A DNA stretch of 64,000 bases from Mesorhizobium ciceri biovar biserrulae WSM1271 (GCF_000185905.1 NC_014923.1:5665501-5729500); one strand, 5' to 3'; positions 17,556 through 26,077 are shown, counted from the first letter of the stretch. Notes: generated from the letters alone by a model not told the origin. Program-made: numbers and translations.

Positions 17556-18324
17556 TCCTATGACGCCCGCACCCACCCCCGTCTCCGCATGGGTTAGGGC
17601 AGCCCGCCGGCTCAAGGCCGACGGTGATCAACACGGGCTTATGCTCCATATCGAAAATCCGACCGGATTTTCGCCAGGAGAGGACGAGATTGTGTGTCAG
17701 GTCGACGCGTTTCTGCGCGATCATGACAGATGCTGCGTCAGCACGGTCGCCAATACGATCTTCCCTGCCGCCCTTGATAGAGGCGACGGCATCGACGCGC
17801 TGACGAAGCGTTACATGCAGGTCTACGAGCGCCGCATGCATCGTCAGGGCGAGTGGGGTCGCTATTTTCAGCGTATGGTCGCCTGGCCGAACGGCGGCGG
17901 AAGGGGTGCGGGAACCGTCAATCAGCTTTCCGCGAATATCGAGACGCTGCGGGCGATGAGAAGCGGAGAAGCAAAGTTCTTCGGCAACGTGACAGAGATC
18001 GCCCTCTTCGATCCGGCTCGCGATCTGCGAAAGAAAATGAACCGGCAATGCTTGAGCTTCATCGAGCTAAAGCCCGAGCGCCAGGGAAATATCTGGCGGC
18101 TCAGCATGATGGCCGTCTATCGCAACCACTATTACGTCCAGCGTACGCTTGGTAATCTCATTGGCCTCGGCCGCCTGCTGCAGTTCATCGCCAACGAAAC
18201 GGGTTTTGAGATTGGGACGCTGACAATCCAGTCCACGCATGCGTGTCTCGATCCAGACCTGCAACGCGGCGAGATTTTCGAGTTGATAACAGCTTGCGAC
18301 GGTCCAACAGGCCTGGCGGCCTAG
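17548..18324 (+). CDS. Thymidylate-synthase-fold protein
   Basis: 258 residues; the ATG overlaps the upstream stop (ATGTATAA). The last 110 residues follow the thymidylate synthase core: RQCLSFIEL aligns with the catalytic-Cys strand (PCH in ThyA), then MMAVYRNHYYVQRTLGNLIG matches the dUMP-binding strand and helix, and LLQFIANETGFEIGTLTIQS the conserved helix and strand. The usual LPPCH and RRxxxxxWNP blocks are not evident, so the substrate may differ from dUMP. Its neighbours are a dCTP-deaminase-fold protein, a MazG-like enzyme and Nmad2, which argues for a nucleotide-modifying role rather than housekeeping thymidylate supply. Confidence 0.6.
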   Translation: MYNPMTPAPTPVSAWVRAARRLKADGDQHGLMLHIENPTGFSPGEDEIVCQVDAFLRDHDRCCVSTVANTIFPAALDRGDGIDALTKRYMQVYERRMHRQGEWGRYFQRMVAWPNGGGRGAGTVNQLSANIETLRAMRSGEAKFFGNVTEIALFDPARDLRKKMNRQCLSFIELKPERQGNIWRLSMMAVYRNHYYVQRTLGNLIGLGRLLQFIANETGFEIGTLTIQSTHACLDPDLQRGEIFELITACDGPTGLAA

Positions 18325-18416
18325 TCGAGCCGTAGCAGTATGCAACATCGGGTTGGCGCTCGATAAATCTGCGCCCGTATACGAAATTTAGGGGCTGCAA
18401 TCAAAGGAATGATTTT

Positions 18417-18686
18417 ATGAACGACGCAAAGCTCCCCGCCTTTGAGGATATCGGACAGATCGAGGTGGACTTTCTCGGCCAACGCATCGTTATCGGATGC
18501 ATCGAGGGAGAACAAGAAAAGGCTCTTCGGCTTGCCAAACGCTTTGAAATTGACGCTGGCGAAGTGACTAAAGCGGTCTCCGCGGAAATCGAGCCGATCC
18601 AGGCGATGCTGATGGCCGGCATCTTGGCATATGAGCAACTTGAGCAGGCGGAGGCGGGCTATAACAATGGCGCCGATCACAGCTAA
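18417..18686 (+). CDS. Small protein, ZapA-like N-terminus
   Basis: 89 residues. IEVDFLGQRIVIGCIEGEQE then KALRLAKRFEIDAGEV resembles the strand-strand-helix start of ZapA-like proteins, followed by a helical tail rich in Glu and Gln. Lies 92 bp after the thymidylate-synthase-like gene and overlaps the next by 20 nt. The similarity is faint; function unknown. Confidence 0.55.
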   Translation: MNDAKLPAFEDIGQIEVDFLGQRIVIGCIEGEQEKALRLAKRFEIDAGEVTKAVSAEIEPIQAMLMAGILAYEQLEQAEAGYNNGADHS

Positions 18687-19203
18687 GAATCGAAAGGCGA
18701 GCCCGGAGAAGCCCCGCATTTCGATGCGGTCGCGACAGCGAGCACAGTATGAGCACGATCTGCACAATCACTTGGACATATTGTCGCTGTCGCGCGCGGA
18801 TCGCCTGAAGCATTACGGCTTACATTTCGCGAAATACGCGGGACGGTTTGCCCGGGGTGATGCCGAAGTCAAAACCAGAAGCGAAACGCTCGTCGACGCG
18901 TTTCTCGTTGTGCTGAGCGCTGCAAATGCGCTGAACCAACGATTGCCGGATGTAGGAACCGGGGGATTGGTCGGTGGTGCGACCTCCGACCTCGCCTTTA
19001 CCGACCACGCCGGACGTTTTGCCGATGCATGCGAGAAGATCGATCATCTCGAGGAATTCCGTGCGATCGCCCTTGCTGCAAACGCCGCGCTTTCAGAGTG
19101 GATCGTTCACAGCGCAAAAGCGGCTGATTTTGATCTCGACGCTCTCGTGGACGATCGTCGACGACAGCTTGCGCGCAGGCAGGTTTACGCTCAGGAGACT
19201 TAA
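18667..19203 (+). CDS. All-alpha protein, possibly MazG-like
   Basis: 178 residues from ATG 18667 with GGAGG upstream; overlaps the previous gene by 20 nt and the next by one base. The protein is predicted helical. LHFAKYAGRFARGD followed by TRSETLVDAFLVVLSAANAL recalls the paired helices with E...D metal ligands of all-alpha NTP pyrophosphatases (MazG/DUTP type), but the first-helix ExxE is not clear. I call it only as possible MazG-like; the genomic company of nucleotide enzymes is the main support. Confidence 0.55.
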   Translation: MAPITAKNRKASPEKPRISMRSRQRAQYEHDLHNHLDILSLSRADRLKHYGLHFAKYAGRFARGDAEVKTRSETLVDAFLVVLSAANALNQRLPDVGTGGLVGGATSDLAFTDHAGRFADACEKIDHLEEFRAIALAANAALSEWIVHSAKAADFDLDALVDDRRRQLARRQVYAQET

Positions 19204-19868
19204 TGTTTCTATCGGGTAAGCTCATCGCTGAACATGGCGGCGGCTGGATCGCACCATTCGCCCCGCAGCGGGTCGATTGCGCAGCCTATACACTGCGGAT
19301 CGGTGACGAAGCTTTCATCAGCCCGGAAGGTCGAGACACCCGCAAGCCGGGCCTGGTTCAACGCTTAGGGCACAAGGCGGCTATCGTAATACCGCCCGGG
19401 CAGTTCGCCTATTTGACCACGCGAGAGTTCGTAACGCTCCCGAATGACCTTCTCGGCTTCATCAACATGAAGAGTACGCTAAAAAACAGCGGTCTTGTGA
19501 ATGTAAGCGGATTTCACGTCGATCCGGGCTACAAAGGAAAGCTTCTGTTCGCTGTCTTCAACGCAGGACCGCAGACAGTGACGGTGCGGTGCAATCAGGA
19601 CGCATTCCTGATCTGGTTTGCGCGTCTCGAAGGCGCGACGGAACAATACGCCCGGCAAAAACCGGGATTTCGGGAGATCGACACGACTTTGATGGGATTA
19701 CTCCCCGCCGAGACCGCATCGCTGAACTCCATCAACAAAAGGATGGATCAAATCGAGCGACGCATTTCCTACGCATTCGGTATAATGACACTTGCTGGCG
19801 GTGTTGCGGTTGCTGCGGTTGCCGGCGTCATTGCGAGCATGGCTTTTAAAGCCTTAGGAGGACCGTGA
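19203..19868 (+). CDS. dCTP deaminase/dUTPase-fold protein with C-terminal membrane helix
   Basis: 221 residues. The first 165 residues follow the DCD/dUTPase trimer fold: YTLRIGDEAFISPEGRD near the start, then LGFINMKSTLKNSGL and the highly typical VSGFHVDPGYKGKLLFAVFN with GPQTVTV after it. About residues 190-215 form one hydrophobic helix (GIMTLAGGVAVAAVAGVIAS), unusual for this cytosolic family, so the enzyme is probably tethered to the membrane. A coiled stretch (NSINKRMDQIERRI) links the two. It overlaps the upstream gene and abuts the next one. The catalytic Glu of dCTP deaminase was not confirmed, so it could deaminate, hydrolyse or only bind a nucleotide. Confidence 0.7.
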   Translation: MFLSGKLIAEHGGGWIAPFAPQRVDCAAYTLRIGDEAFISPEGRDTRKPGLVQRLGHKAAIVIPPGQFAYLTTREFVTLPNDLLGFINMKSTLKNSGLVNVSGFHVDPGYKGKLLFAVFNAGPQTVTVRCNQDAFLIWFARLEGATEQYARQKPGFREIDTTLMGLLPAETASLNSINKRMDQIERRISYAFGIMTLAGGVAVAAVAGVIASMAFKALGGP

Positions 19869-20285
19869 ATGGCAGACGCTTTCATTCTTAATGAACATTT
19901 CAACGGTGGCGACCGTGCTACAATCGAGACGATCCTGCAAGGGGCAGGTTTCAATCCACGATACGATGTTCCGAGTGACATGTCCTCAGTCGACCCGGAC
20001 ACTGACATCGGCGTCGTCGGGCTCCCAGCAGTCCCAGGAGATCTCGGCACCATAGATGCGCGAACGATGGCGTTTGCCGGTGCTGGCATTCGGGTCGTGG
20101 CGATTTGGCTGCACACGGACCAGGAGGGCACAGGCGGTGTTCCCGCTTCGATCGGGAAATACGCTACCACAGTTGACCGCGATTCTGAAGTCTTGATGCC
20201 GACTCTAAAGGGCGAGACCGATGTCTGGGAACAACCAGGCGGGGAGAAAAGACCAAAGCCTCACACCAAACGCAACAAGTGTTGA
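19869..20285 (+). CDS. Small alpha/beta protein of unknown function
   Basis: 138 residues; the ATG follows the previous stop directly and has GGAGGA upstream. The order of predicted strands and helices (AFILNEHF, DRATIETILQGAGF, TDIGVVGLPA, GIRVVAIWLH) suggests a small Rossmann-like or TIR/deoxyribosyltransferase-like fold, and the strongly hydrophilic tail (KRPKPHTKRNKC) is probably disordered. No catalytic motif identified. Position between the dCTP-deaminase-like and Nmad2 genes implies a common pathway. Confidence 0.55.
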   Translation: MADAFILNEHFNGGDRATIETILQGAGFNPRYDVPSDMSSVDPDTDIGVVGLPAVPGDLGTIDARTMAFAGAGIRVVAIWLHTDQEGTGGVPASIGKYATTVDRDSEVLMPTLKGETDVWEQPGGEKRPKPHTKRNKC

Positions 20286-20288
20286 GCC

Positions 20289-20879
20289 GTGAGCCGAATC
20301 TACTCCTACGTCGTCGAACATGACCTTGGCTTTGCACCGAACCCGTTCTGGGGTGTATGTACGCTAGCAAACTGCAAACCGATAATCCGAAAATTCGCTA
20401 GCGCAGGCGACCTCATAATCGGAACAGGTTCGGCTGACCTGCGGGCTACCGGCTACCTCGTCTACTGGATGCGAATATCGGAAATCACCTCCTTCGATGG
20501 CTATTGGTCAGACCCGCGCTTCGCGCGCAAAAAGCCAAACATGAACGGCAGCATGATGCATCGCTACGGCGACAACATCTACCACACGGCGCACGACGGC
20601 ACATTCCAGCAGATCGACTCTTTCCATAGTGAAGACGATGGTACTCTGAGTGTCAGAAATCGGAAACGCGATACCGGTAACACGGAAAAAGTCATGCTTG
20701 CGACCGACTTCGCATACTTCGGAAAATCGGCTCCGGTTATCCCTGGACACCTGCGTTTTCTGATCAAAAAAGGGCCAAGCCACAAATGCCGTTTTCCCGA
20801 CGGGCAGCGGGCCGCTATTGAGGGTTGGCTGAAGACGTTGCCCGAACGCGGGTATGTCGGTGAACCTGGACATTGGTGA
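20289..20879 (+). CDS. Nmad2 (nucleotide-modification-associated domain 2) protein
   Basis: 196 residues from GTG, 3 bp after the previous stop. The whole protein matches the Nmad2 family: SRIYSYVVEHDLGFAPNPF, GVCTLANCKPIIRKFA, GDLIIGTGSADLR, YWSDPRFARKKPNMNGS and YGDNIYH, then DFAYFGKSAPVIP. Nmad domains were defined by comparative genomics in operons for DNA-base or nucleotide hypermodification, mostly of phage origin; their biochemistry is not settled. The normal length is about 190-200, so it looks intact. A stem-loop follows its stop. Confidence 0.85.
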   Translation: MSRIYSYVVEHDLGFAPNPFWGVCTLANCKPIIRKFASAGDLIIGTGSADLRATGYLVYWMRISEITSFDGYWSDPRFARKKPNMNGSMMHRYGDNIYHTAHDGTFQQIDSFHSEDDGTLSVRNRKRDTGNTEKVMLATDFAYFGKSAPVIPGHLRFLIKKGPSHKCRFPDGQRAAIEGWLKTLPERGYVGEPGHW

Positions 20880-20905
20880 CGCTGAAGCGTTTGGCGCCTT
20901 CAGCG
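20880..20905 (+). terminator. Stem-loop after the Nmad2 gene
   Basis: CGCTGAAG (20880-20887) pairs perfectly with CTTCAGCG (20898-20905) across a 10-nt loop, directly after the stop. No T-run follows, so termination would be partial; it may separate the first eleven genes from the MazG-like/UDG pair or protect the transcript end. Confidence 0.35.
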
Positions 20906-21042
20906 CAGCTGCAGTTCTCTGATCAACCGAGCGTTTTGCCCCGAATTACCTGTTGCCGACGAGCAACAGCGGGAGGAAGTTCAGCCGCTGCGATTCCTTA
21001 TATCGTGATCATCTGGCAATCTGCCCTGGTGGGGGATTCGCG

Positions 21043-22191
21043 ATGGATGGATCGACTCTATCACTAAACGAATATCAAGATTTAGCGCTCAAGACGGATC
21101 GAACAGGCCTGAAATCCAGAAATTTGAGCCTGCCAATCCTTGGATTGTTTGGTGAAACCGGCAGTTTACTTAGCGAGGTGAAAAAGAAGCAGCGGGACTC
21201 CAAAGCCTACGACTCGTACGAAAGCGGTGTGATCGAGGAATTCGGCGATGCGCTTTGGTACCTGGCGGTCATTGCAGCCCATGCAAATATCCGGCTAGCT
21301 GATATTGCAGAGGAATTCGAGTTCGGTCCTAACGAGGCGCTTCGCTTCGTGAATCTGCAACCGCAACAAACGCTTAACCTCGCAGCTCCCACGACGGAAT
21401 TCGCACGAACGCTTCTGAAACTGGCCAATTCGGTAGGCAATCTTACCAATAGCGACGGTGAAGCTCTGTCAGACTGCGACCCAATCGCTTTTGCACAAAA
21501 GCTAAAAATGATTTTCCGCAATTTGGTGCACGCGGCCAACGAGGCAGGCGTGACCTTGGGGGACGCGGCGGTTCACAATCTGCGGAAGGCGCAGGATCGC
21601 TGGCCAACGGACCGCATTCCCCCTCCGCTGTTTGATCTGGAATTCCCCTCTGAGGAGCAGCTGCCTCGAAAACTCGCGATTGAGATTTTCGAGCGCAATT
21701 CTGGCCCCAAACAATACGTTTATCAGCGCTGCAACGGCGTCAATATCGGGGACCGCCTCACCGACAATAGTGTCGTGGAAGACTTCTATCGCTTTCACGA
21801 CGCTTTTCACTATGCCTATGCAGCCATCCTTGGTTGGTCGCCGGTAACGCGGGCCCTATTGAAGCTCAAACGGAAGAGCAAGACCAAAGTCGATGACGGC
21901 GAGGACGGTGCCCGCGCGATTATTCTCGAAGAAGGTGTTGCGGCCTACGTTTTCGCGAGAGCCAAAGAACATCAGTTCTTCGAGGGACGCGATGAGGTTG
22001 ATTTCAACCTGCTGAAGACGGTCAGGAGTTTCGTCCAGGGTTTTGAAGCGGAGCAGTGCCCGCTGTGGCTTTGGGAAGAAGCGATCCTGAAAGGAAACGC
22101 CGCCTATCGCTTTTTGCGACAGCATCGACGTGGGCGCCTCATCCTTGATCTGGACAAACGTGATATGATGGTGGAAGAGCTTGCGCCATGA
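21043..22191 (+). CDS. MazG-like nucleotide pyrophosphohydrolase with C-terminal extension
   Basis: 382 residues from ATG with GGGGGA upstream. Residues ~8-110 form the MazG-like domain: LPILGLFGETGSLLSEVKKK gives the ExxE helix and GVIEEFGDALWYLAVIAAHA the ExxD helix that bind Mg and hydrolyse NTPs to NMP and PPi. The remaining ~250 residues contain a well-conserved helical part (DFYRFHDAFHYAYAAILGWS, ILEEGVAAYVFARAK, FEAEQCPLWLWEEAIL) that I do not recognise as another catalytic domain. It may recognise a particular, possibly modified, nucleotide. Overlaps the glycosylase gene by 4 nt (ATGA). Confidence 0.75.
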   Translation: MDGSTLSLNEYQDLALKTDRTGLKSRNLSLPILGLFGETGSLLSEVKKKQRDSKAYDSYESGVIEEFGDALWYLAVIAAHANIRLADIAEEFEFGPNEALRFVNLQPQQTLNLAAPTTEFARTLLKLANSVGNLTNSDGEALSDCDPIAFAQKLKMIFRNLVHAANEAGVTLGDAAVHNLRKAQDRWPTDRIPPPLFDLEFPSEEQLPRKLAIEIFERNSGPKQYVYQRCNGVNIGDRLTDNSVVEDFYRFHDAFHYAYAAILGWSPVTRALLKLKRKSKTKVDDGEDGARAIILEEGVAAYVFARAKEHQFFEGRDEVDFNLLKTVRSFVQGFEAEQCPLWLWEEAILKGNAAYRFLRQHRRGRLILDLDKRDMMVEELAP

Positions 22192-22856
22192 AACCAGCTG
22201 ACTTTGTCGAAGAACTCGCGTCCTACCAGTTTGCCAACGCGTTCAATCCCTACGCCGATGCGTGCCCAGAATTTGACGCCGAAGATGCGCCAGGAGTCCG
22301 TCGGCGGAACCTGGAAGCCGTCTTAAGTGCAGCAATCGAGAGAGGAGTTGATTCCTTCTGGATTGCTCGAGATCTTGGCTATCGGGGCGGTCGCCGAACG
22401 GGCCTGGCATTAACTGACGAGGCGCATCTTGATTGGCACTCAGAACTTCTCGGTACTGAACCACTCATGAGAGCGACTAAAGGCCCCCCCGTGGCCGAGC
22501 GCACCGCCACCGTTGTATGGCAGATGCTGCGCTCAATCGAACAACCGATCTTTCTCTGGAACGTCTTTCCGTTTCATCCGCATGGCCCCAATGAGCCGAT
22601 GACAAATCGGTGTCATACCCGTAGCGAGCGATTGGCATGCAAACCCTTTTTGGAAGCGCTGATCGACACCTTGCAGCCGAAACATCTTGTTGCCATTGGA
22701 CGCGATGCCCAAGCAGCTTTGGTGGACCTCGGCCTTGAGGCAACTGCGGTTCGTCACCCTAGCTATGGAGGGCAGAGCGAGTTTATAGGCCGCCTTGAGG
22801 AATTCTACTGCGTCCGCTCTAAGCCCGCCCGGGAAACCCAGCTACATCTGCTCTAA
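22188..22856 (+). CDS. Uracil-DNA-glycosylase superfamily protein
   Basis: 222 residues. FLWNVFPFHPHGPNEPMTNR is the active-site region of the UDG fold, LQPKHLVAIGRDAQAALVDL the central strand and helix, and ATAVRHPSYGGQSEF the C-terminal HPS loop that inserts into DNA. The family normally excises uracil or a damaged/modified base. Translationally coupled to the MazG-like gene. In this context it could remove a base that the modification or deaminase genes produce, or attack foreign modified DNA. Confidence 0.75.
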   Translation: MKPADFVEELASYQFANAFNPYADACPEFDAEDAPGVRRRNLEAVLSAAIERGVDSFWIARDLGYRGGRRTGLALTDEAHLDWHSELLGTEPLMRATKGPPVAERTATVVWQMLRSIEQPIFLWNVFPFHPHGPNEPMTNRCHTRSERLACKPFLEALIDTLQPKHLVAIGRDAQAALVDLGLEATAVRHPSYGGQSEFIGRLEEFYCVRSKPARETQLHLL

Positions 22857-23275
22857 CCGTTTCGTTCTCTCTACCGGCGTGCCGGGGCCGAAACAAAGTG
22901 CGTCGCCATGTGGGTGTAGAACACGCCTGGCGCAGGGCTGGACTTTCAGAGTAGAGTTCACCTCGGAAGAACATTCGGAGCGTTGACCGCGGCAGTATTG
23001 ACCTGATGACGTTGGTCTGCCTCGTCGATGCTGGGGAGGCGAATTCTCGACGCGTGGCTCGCGTGAGGCTGTCTAATTGAGGCCTCAGTTCCGCGTTTTT
23101 CCCCGAGCCGGCCGAAGGGAAACAGAGGACGTCTGCAGTCTGCATCGTTCCGGGAGTTCGCATCGAAGGCGGGGACAATCGTTTCGTTGCCACTTCCTAC
23201 TGCACGAAGCCGACCACGTGCCGGCGCAGGAAGCCAGACCTGCCCGCCGAAAGGCTGGTACATCTACCGCGGGTA
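22857..23275. other. Gene-free stretch after the nucleotide island
   Basis: About 420 bp with no supported gene on either strand; frames lack ribosome-binding sites and conserved motifs. It divides the plus-strand island from the minus-strand genes and probably holds the end of both transcripts. Confidence 0.5.
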
Positions 23276-23482
23276 TTACCAGCGGATCACGACGACTTTT
23301 TCAGTCCCGTTGGCGAGTTCGACAGCCTCGGTGCCATCTTGCTTGCGGCTCTGGATTTTGGCGCTCTCAACGGCTTCAACATTGGCGGCATTGGCCGCAA
23401 AAGCCTCATCGATCTCGGCGACACAGACCAAAGTCTCAGGCGGTAGGTCCTTTATTTGGTCCAGCAACTCGCGAACATTCAT
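23276..23482 (-). CDS. Small conserved-looking protein, function unknown
   Basis: 68 residues from ATG with AAGGAGA eight bases upstream; a longer frame upstream has no ribosome-binding site. MNVRELLDQIKDLPPETLVC then VAEIDEAFAANAANVEAVES looks like a folded small protein with a C-terminal strand (TEKVVVIRW). No known domain. Stands alone. Confidence 0.6.
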   Translation of the reverse strand: MNVRELLDQIKDLPPETLVCVAEIDEAFAANAANVEAVESAKIQSRKQDGTEAVELANGTEKVVVIRW

Positions 23483-24045
23483 GGCGAATCTCCTTGGCAC
23501 ATGCGGGGAGCAGATACGTGCTTCGCAGATGCGAAACCATGGTTCTTGAGAAAAGTTCCGTTCACCTGGGCACCGATCAAATTTGCGGCGCGAGAGCATC
23601 GGCGTCAGGGAAGTTTGCTCCTTAACGCGCCGCCATCCCGCTGGGCGCTTTGTGCTCGGACCGGGGGAGCCTTTCCCCTCACCCGGCCCGTTCGCGCGCA
23701 GTCACGTCCTTGCCTGAACCGACGGAGCGCTCCTAGGCCGCATCGAAGGATTCTCCGCCCCAAGCGCACGGGGTCCGCTTGTTTTGCAGTTGCAGCGGCA
23801 CGGGATCTTGCGCAGTGGTTTTCCAGGAATCAGCCTTGTGGAATCCGATTCAAACCCGGACCATTGAGGTCATTCAGCTCGCCGCCGGCCGATGATCCGC
23901 GCCGAAATACCGCTCATTCGTCTCACCACAACCTCACCGAACAGGCGTTCGCTGACGCGGCGGTACTGATGATTTGGGCGGTGATGCCACCTTTGCCGAG
24001 CGGTCGTCGCAACAAGTCCACGAGCTCCAGAGCTGCTGGTTGCTT
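23483..24045. other. Gene-free stretch
   Basis: About 560 bp between the small protein and the UbiM-like gene. I see no open frame with a ribosome-binding site or recognisable motif, and no obvious repeat or tRNA. Confidence 0.5.
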
Positions 24046-25233
24046 TCAGCGTTTGAGCATGGCCGAAATGCCGTGCCGGATAAGAGGAAAATGTTGGGCG
24101 AACCTAAGAGCCGCATGGCGTGCAAGCCGTGCCGTCAGTCGCTCGCTTGAGTAGAGTCGGACGAGCATATTCGTACCATGGTAGAGCGGCGCCGCGGACA
24201 GGCGAAGCCGCCTTTCGTATCCGTGCAGCATGTCGGGATCGGCAATGTCACGGCCGTCCCGACTTGCAGTCAGGATTGCATCGGCGAGTTGCTTTTGGCT
24301 GCTGAGGCCGATGTTGAAGCCATGCGCCGTCACGGGGTGCATTCCGATAGCAGCGTCACCGATGAGTGCGGCGCTCGGAGCCCTGAATTCGTGCGCCCAA
24401 GTGGTGACCAGTGGATAGGTGTGGCGGTTGCTTGCCAATGTCATTTCACCGAGACGGCCTCGACACCGCTTCGTCAATTCCCTGACGAACAATTCGTCGC
24501 TGAAGGCAAGCAGTCTGTCGACGTCGCTTGAGGGCAGAGTGAGCAGCAGCGAGGACACCCCCTCCCCCAGAGGCAACATCGCTATCGTTTGATGATGATC
24601 GAACCATTCGGTTGCCACATGGTGATGGTCGCGCTCGTGCCGCACCCGACAGATCAGCATCGAGTGGCCAAGCCGGTTGATGTCGGCGCCGATGCCGAGC
24701 AGATCACGCGTGGGGGACAGGCGCGAGTCCGCGGCAACAACAAGCCTGGCGCTCAACTGCATGCCGTCGGAAAGCCTTACCACGGCTCCTTTGTGGCTGG
24801 TCGTTGCATCGATGACCGAGTGGCCGCACAGGAGCTCTGGCTGATCACGCATCCGAACGATTTTGAACAGCGCATCGCGAATGCGGCAGTTCGGGACCAA
24901 AATTCCGAGTGGTTCTCCACACGCCCTTGGAGCATCAACACGCAGTGCGAAACCGCTCGAACCGTTAAGCACGCGCGCGCCTCGAAGTGGTGATTTGTCC
25001 GAAGCGGGAATGATATCCCAGGCGCCGAGCTCCCGAAGGATTCTGATCGAGGCATGAGTCAGCGCGATCTCGCGACCGTCGAAAGCCGGATTGGCCAGTC
25101 TTTCCAGGGCCTGCGCTTCAACAAGCGCCACCTTGAGTTTGCTCTGGGCAAGCGACGCGGCGAAGGAAAGTCCGACCGGCCCCGCTCCAACGACAATGAT
25201 GTCGAAGCTGTAATCGGACTCGGCCATCAACAT
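24046..25233 (-). CDS. ubiM: UbiH/UbiM-type FAD-dependent ubiquinone hydroxylase
   Basis: 395 residues. IIVVGAGPVGLSFAASLA is the N-terminal FAD-binding Rossmann motif, FDGREIALTHASIRILRELG the UbiH-family signature near residue 60, and LIGDAAIGMHPVTAHGFNIG the conserved second FAD motif. Such class A flavin monooxygenases hydroxylate the ring of ubiquinone precursors; the closest match I recall is UbiM of alphaproteobacteria (5-demethoxyubiquinol hydroxylation). Start could also be the ATG two codons later. It sits beside the cbb3 oxidase genes, fitting quinone supply for respiration. The exact hydroxylation position is not shown by sequence. Confidence 0.65.
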   Translation of the reverse strand: MLMAESDYSFDIIVVGAGPVGLSFAASLAQSKLKVALVEAQALERLANPAFDGREIALTHASIRILRELGAWDIIPASDKSPLRGARVLNGSSGFALRVDAPRACGEPLGILVPNCRIRDALFKIVRMRDQPELLCGHSVIDATTSHKGAVVRLSDGMQLSARLVVAADSRLSPTRDLLGIGADINRLGHSMLICRVRHERDHHHVATEWFDHHQTIAMLPLGEGVSSLLLTLPSSDVDRLLAFSDELFVRELTKRCRGRLGEMTLASNRHTYPLVTTWAHEFRAPSAALIGDAAIGMHPVTAHGFNIGLSSQKQLADAILTASRDGRDIADPDMLHGYERRLRLSAAPLYHGTNMLVRLYSSERLTARLARHAALRFAQHFPLIRHGISAMLKR

Positions 25234-25356
25234 GGCGCCATCGCGTAGGCTCTCCAGTGCCCAAGCACGAACTGCGAAATCAAAGACGCCTTTGATGCTA
25301 GTTTAAGCACGACGCGCGCGAGCTATGGCCGCCTAAATAGGTGGCAAGCCGCCTCA

Positions 25357-25644
25357 TCAGCGGCAGATGCTCACAAAGCCGTTGCTTGACGGCTGAAGCT
25401 GGCAAATAAGCATACGATCGCGCCGTTGCAGCGGCGCGATCTCGCGATCCTGGGCACGGAAGTGCTGCTGCTGCTGAAATTGCTGCCGCCTCAGCCTGTT
25501 CTCCAGCATCAGTGATTCGTTCTGCTCGACCAGCGCATTGCGATTGGCGGGGTTAAGGACTGGTGCCGAGGCGACTGGACCCGGCAACGCCGCCGTTCCC
25601 AGCATTCCCGACATAAAGATTGTCAATAGGCGAAATCGCGACAT
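25357..25644 (-). CDS. Small exported Gln/Arg-rich protein
   Basis: 95 residues from ATG with GCAGGAG upstream. Residues 5-25 form a signal peptide (LLTIFMSGMLGTAALPGPVASA). The mature part is helical with a Gln run (RRQQFQQQQHFRAQDRE) and ends with two Cys. Could be a periplasmic coiled coil. No known family. Confidence 0.5.
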   Translation of the reverse strand: MSRFRLLTIFMSGMLGTAALPGPVASAPVLNPANRNALVEQNESLMLENRLRRQQFQQQQHFRAQDREIAPLQRRDRMLICQLQPSSNGFVSICR

Positions 25645-25688
25645 CCATTCACTCCTGCAAACAAAACGTTGGCATACGCATGCCATGT

Positions 25689-25838
25689 TCAGCATCCACC
25701 TCGACTTCGCCACGCTCGCTCAGCCGAAAGAGACGCCCTGCCATACCCGTGGAACAATCGGGCAAAAGGCTCGATGTGTGGGTGTTGATCCAGACCGATC
25801 GCGAGGCGCTCGGCGGCGCGATTAGTCGACCTAGGCAT
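25689..25838 (-). CDS. Very small ORF with strong ribosome-binding site
   Basis: 49 residues from an ATG preceded by AAGGAGAAACC, one of the best ribosome-binding sites in the area. MPRSTNRAAERLAIGLDQHP begins normally, but the frame ends soon after LFHG, whereas another frame (MAGRLFRLSERGEVEVDAEH) continues for 30 codons. A single-base frameshift could have split a protein of about 65 residues. No family recognised. Confidence 0.35.
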   Translation of the reverse strand: MPRSTNRAAERLAIGLDQHPHIEPFARLFHGYGRASLSAERAWRSRGGC

Positions 25839-26077
25839 GGTTTCTCCTTGAAAGACTGACCCATGAAACCACACCGATGAGTAGATAACCCTGATCTGGG
25901 TCAATGGGCGTGAGAAATCCGGCGACCGCGGTTAGACGATCAACGCCTGCATATTGGGCGGAAGGGGCGACGTAATCCTGCCGCGACACAGGCTTTTCAC
26001 AGATCAGCGTCAACCGGCGGCAGTGAAGCTGCCCTATGCAACCTCATTCCGCGCGGTCGTCTGCGGAGCGGCTTGAA

